DNA from: Excoecaria cochinchinensis
Lineage: Eukaryota > Streptophyta > Magnoliopsida > Malpighiales > Euphorbiaceae
Reading direction: 5' to 3'
Assembly: GCA_947683425.1 (NCBI GenBank)
Contig: CANTUQ010000055.1
Span: 10,639,501-10,703,500, forward strand
Length of the DNA: 64,000 nucleotides
How positions within the stretch are numbered: the stretch's first letter is position 1; the number at the start of each line of letters is the position of its first letter. This document shows positions 60,298 through 64,000 of the stretch, piece after piece. The notes beneath the pieces are model-generated. The model had not been told where the DNA came from and ran no database searches. It was given only the letters and a program-made list of their open reading frames with translations. Both the position numbers and the translations under genes were made by a program.

Positions 60298-61220
60298 TTT
60301 GGACTTGTAAAATGGGATTTATGGCCAAAATACTATAATATTTTTCCTGAAGACCTATTCAGAGACAAAATTGTTACTCTATCTTTGAAAACTTTCTAAG
60401 TATATTTGGGACATAATTGGTTATAAGTTCTTCATGGAAATTTCTCCAATATGAGTCTAGTTTTTATAGAAATTTGACTCATGTCAATTGAAGTTTTGCA
60501 ATAAGATTTATACCTAAATTAATACAGACTACTCTAGTGCAGGGGATATAATTGGTCCACTGATTTGAAGCCTCATTTTAGGTGCCTTAGAGATAGAACT
60601 GGATTCTAGTCTCTAATAAAAATTGTTGTTCCATGTCTTAAGTTTAATATCCAACTTGAATCACTCACTTTTAAGGTCTGTAGGCCAAGTTATAGTCAAA
60701 TAAGTAATAATTGTCAAAAAAATAGCTCCTATACTTGTCTCCATGGCAAAATTCCTCAACAATACAACTATAATTTTTACTACATAAAACCAAATATATA
60801 ACTTCAATTTAACTCACAAACAATAATTATTTATCCTTAGCAACTCATATAATTAATCGAGAGTTTCCCATAACTTAGCAAATTGGACACTTTGGACTTC
60901 TTTAACTCCTTTCTTTCTCATTGCCCTTATTATCGTTGCTTTTTTCCACTAAAACACTTTATAAACTCATATGAATCTTTACATCATCTCGTAGTTCCAT
61001 CTCCTTAAATTTAGAACATGGAAGAGAAAGGAGAGAAGCTAGATTAACACCTCAACTAACCTTTATTCGCTTTGAACTACTCTTAATACTTGCTCCTCAT
61101 TCTTTAAATTCCCTATGCATGCAATTGTGTGTGTGAATTTTGATGAAAAAGAGGATGAGATTTCTTTATCTTGTCCTATGAGTGGTTCAACCAACTCTTG
61201 ACTACATTTTTCCTAAAGGA
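60298..61220. other. LTR-like flank, no gene
   Basis: AT-rich non-coding DNA with text typical of LTR leaders. It continues the host sequence interrupted by CACTA B. Confidence 0.4.
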
Positions 61221-62100
61221 TTAATTCCATTTTTATGGAGACACTTTATCCAAAACTAGGAAATTCTATGAAACAGTGCTTGTTAATTCTGGATCTATTG
61301 AAATTGAGTACAATTATGATAAATAGGATCCTTCCAAAATAAGTTATAGCAAAGTAAAAATTATTCAAGTTACAACTTCATCAGAATAGGGACAAAGACC
61401 ACATTCATTGAAGACTTTAGCATGATATCCTGCTCAAGCAATTTACAACTATTATGACTATCAAGAAGCTTGGTATAAGGTATTATACTTAAGTAACTTT
61501 AATCATTACTAGTTCTTTTATTTTTCTAATAAATTCTTAAGCAGCTTTCTTAACTATTTTATACAATGGTATGGGTATTCTGGACTAATTGAAAGTGCTC
61601 TTCCTCCACCAGTCTTTCAAAGATATAAAACTTTTAGAATTATTATTATTCAACAATGCTAAATACTCTCTTACAATTCTCAGCTACATTTGGTATTCCC
61701 TGGATTATAGCCTAGACATATCATTTTTCATCAAGAAAAGAGATTTATGTTCCTATATTCTCTACCGCCAATACAGGGTAAAATGGTAGGACTCATTTTC
61801 AACTAAAAATGCTAATTCTCAAGCTGTTATAGCTTATTATTCTACTAATAAAACCACTTTTTAACTTTTTATTCGACATTTGGCTAATAAAAGTCAAATT
61901 ATAAATATGTTATCTTCAGCCTCAATAGAAGCTGAGCTTTAAACTCTTCTTAATAAGGTTTCTTCTAAGAAAAGTAATCCTACAAATGATGAGGCATCTC
62001 CATCTCCTCATAACTTTGAAGATTCTCAAAACCCCTTTGCAAATATTGTAATGTAAAAAAAATGAGTTTTTACTAACAAAAAATTCTTTGTAGATACTCA

Positions 62101-62530
62101 TCTGAATTCTATCGGCACAAATCGATAGAACGCTCAATAGTAAGATTCTCAATTATTTCATCAACAGTAACTTTCCTCATTATCTCGGCACTATTCATCA
62201 ATGGTAAGATTTTCAATTCTTTCGGCATTATTCATCAACAGTAAGATTCTCCATTATTTTGGCTTTATTCATCAATAATAAAAATCTCTATTATCTCGGT
62301 ACTATTCATTTGAATTCTATCGGGATAAATCGATAGAAGGCTCAAAAATAAGATTCTCAATTATTTCATCAACAATAAGATTCCCCATTATCTTGGCACT
62401 ATTCATCAATGGTAAGATTTTCAATTCTTTTGGCATTATTCATCAACAGTAAGATTCTCAATTATTTTGACACTTTTCATCAATAATAAGATTCTCTACT
62501 ATCTCGATACTATTCATCCACAGGAAGATT
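62101..62530. repeat. Two-level tandem repeat
   Basis: A block beginning TGAATTCTATCGG..AAATCGATAGA at about 62102 recurs at about 62308 (206-base period). Each block holds three or four sub-repeats of about 55 bases of the form ATTATTCATCAACAGTAAGATTCTC. The opening contains the inverted repeat TCTATCG/CGATAGA. Confidence 0.7.
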
Positions 62531-62595
62531 CTCCCACTTTGAAGCTAAAGTTGACACCATTCTTGAAAGCAATAATGGAAGGCCTTTTTTCTCAT

Positions 62596-62605
62596 CTATA
62601 TAAGG
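62596..62605 (+). promoter_or_regulatory. TATA box
   Basis: CTATATAAGG about 515 bases before the primer-like site. It marks a likely pol II promoter of the old element. Confidence 0.5.
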
Positions 62606-63111
62606 AGTAGCATGTGCTCATTCCAGATAGAGCGTTTTGAATATATCCTTTAAAAGATTAGAGAAACTACAAAAAAATTATAATTTCTACTTCCTTTCGT
62701 AACAAGTCATTAGATTTACAACTTGTATTCTCTCAAGCTTGTTCATGTATCCCTTCAACCACTATTTGTAATTTTTCTTCAGAAATCAATAAGATATCAG
62801 GTATTTAATTTTAAATTATGAGTCATTTTGTAAACAAATTCATGGATGCTTTTGCATCTTTAAAATTTACTAATAATCAAGAAATGGTTATTTTAAAAAC
62901 TGAATTATTGCATTTACAAACATTTTTATTATAACAACATCAAGAATTTCATCAGCAATTTTGTGATTGTCAAGATTATTATAAAAACTTTTCTTTAATT
63001 GATTTATTATTATCGTTTTTTATAATAATACATCATAAATATTTCTTCATAAGTATTTATTAATATACACTTCACAGTTATTCTTCATAAGTATTTCCCA
63101 AGACGCACTTT

Positions 63112-63124
63112 TGGTATAAGAGCT
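63112..63124 (+). other. tRNA-Met-like primer site
   Basis: TGGTATAAGAGCT differs at one base from TGGTATCAGAGCT. Located after a decayed leader. Confidence 0.55.
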
Positions 63125-63206
63125 TGGTTAGGATATAAGGAGAAAAAATTAGTTAGTTTATTCAGATAAGATTGCTTAATACTTTTTCATGTAACTATGA
63201 TTAACA

Positions 63207-64000
63207 TTACTGAGAAATAAGATCAGCTGCAAGAGCTGAAAGGATACACGAAGGGGGAATCATATCCCAAAACATAAGGTCTGACATAGAAATGGATGCT
63301 CTAGCTAACGAATGAGCAACCCGATTCGTACACCTCCTAACAAAACCAAATCTGAGGTTTATATCACTAGAAAGCAAAGAAAAACAATCAGCAATAATGC
63401 TACCAAAATCGGACTCATAGCTAGTATTAACTCTCAAAGCTCAAACAACAATTTCTGAATCCGATTCAACTTGCACTACAGGGTGATGATTCTACTTCAG
63501 CCAACTTAAAACTTCTCTTACTCCTAAAGCTTCAGCAACCGTCGAATTAAAAACTCCATGATATATACTCTACTACCTGCTGCAACAAAAGAGCCCTTGA
63601 AGTCTCTAACAATAAACGCGGTCCCTGACTTGTTTACCTCCTCAAAAATAGCTGCATATGTATTAATCTTCAAACATCCTTCAGGCGAAAAAACCCAGGA
63701 AATAGAACTTGAGTAGGCTGCGCTCGAAGTATTACCCTCTTTTCTTCTAGCATATTGCAAAGAAGAGAGATAACTCAAGGCCATGAAACAAATTGCACTA
63801 GGAGTTTGATTAATACCCTGCCAAACAAGATCATTCCTATACTTCCAGATTGCCCAACACAAAACAACAACATTACAACAATTTTCCACATTACAAGAAT
63901 TTAAAAGAGCAACAAACCAAGACTGCAAATCAATATGCACCCTGTTGATGAAGTTAACACTCCCCCTTTCCCAAACTTGTTTAGCAAAAGCACAATCAAG
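63207..64000 (-). pseudogene. LINE-type polyprotein C-terminus (RNase H), runs off window
   Basis: The minus-strand translation ends at a TAA (63207-63209). It includes a plant RNase H-like (RVT_3) domain, seen as GCLKINTYAAIFEEVNKSG, FIVRDFKGSFVAAGSRV and, in another frame, FGFVRRCTNRVAHSLARAS, joined upstream to FVALLNSCNVENCCNVVVLCWAIWKYRNDLVW, the usual linker after the zf-RVT domain of plant L1-type elements. The catalytic Asp expected in KINTDAA is Tyr here. A frameshift near 63550 and at least two stops (about 63440 and 63495) break it. RT would lie right of the window. A free-standing RNase H-like gene is possible but less likely given the decay. Confidence 0.7.

Larger units (their letters stand above)
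61221..63125 (+). mobile_element. Decayed pararetrovirus-like or LTR segment
   Basis: A plus-strand frame around 61220-61660 keeps short blocks such as ISYSKVKIIQVTTSSE, NYYDYQEAWYKV and ALPPPVFQRYKTFRI between stops, resembling decayed plant pararetrovirus-type (Caulimoviridae) sequences as far as I recall. It is followed by a repeat-rich non-coding region, a TATA box (62596-62605), a leader, and a tRNA-Met-like primer site. Coding end, promoter, leader, primer site is the order expected around the intergenic region of such a virus, but an LTR plus primer site would look similar. Nothing here is functional. Confidence 0.35.

Overview
This window looks like gene-poor heterochromatin from a plant nuclear genome, probably a eudicot. 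It is AT-rich and consists almost entirely of LTR retrotransposons and CACTA DNA transposons inserted into one another. I found no intact host gene and no tRNA or rRNA gene. I cannot name the species. The clade names used here (Athila, Tat, Tekay-like and CRM-like Ty3/gypsy; CACTA) rest on recognisable protein motifs, primer sites and terminal sequences.

Layout. 1-7747: an Athila-like element cut by the left edge, with broken gag, no pol, a broken Athila ORF and a 3' LTR. 7748-8551: unassigned AT-rich DNA. 8557-33735: an old minus-strand solo LTR with target-site duplication (TSD) TATCA, split by later insertions. One insertion is a stack of three: solo LTR1 (8966-22382, TSD TAAAC), inside it solo LTR2 (10745-22302, TSD GTGTG), and inside that a very young gag-only element (14955-21643, TSD ATGTA) whose two 2624-bp LTRs differ at about three positions. 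The other is a CRM-like chromovirus (24223-32696, TSD ATCAC) with a recognisable but broken gag-pol, a reading frame that runs into its LTR, and a 5' LTR whose promoter-to-end part is tandemly triplicated (589-bp period).

33793-49155: CACTA element A, which carries a beta-tubulin exon fragment and is interrupted by a Tat-like element (35447-46505, TSD GCCCC) that has gag but no pol. 49161-50595: spacer containing an inverted relative of 7748-7925. 50599-60294: CACTA element B (TSD TGA), related to A, holding a solo copia-type LTR (51586-53018, TSD CTTAT), spliced-gene-like debris, and a minus-strand LTR (about 54291-59139) that is split by a Tat-type solo LTR. 60298-63125: LTR-like debris, then a decayed segment that may come from a pararetrovirus and ends at a tRNA-Met-like primer site. 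63207-64000: the RNase H end of a LINE-type polyprotein, minus strand, running off the right edge.

Two themes cut across the elements. Three families (Athila, Tekay-like, Tat) keep gag while lacking pol, so any recent movement must have used enzymes supplied in trans. Several unrelated LTR families also carry dense arrays of short CpG-rich dyads (TCACG...CGTGA, TCGCG...CGCGA, GCGCCCC...GGGGCGC) in otherwise AT-rich sequence.
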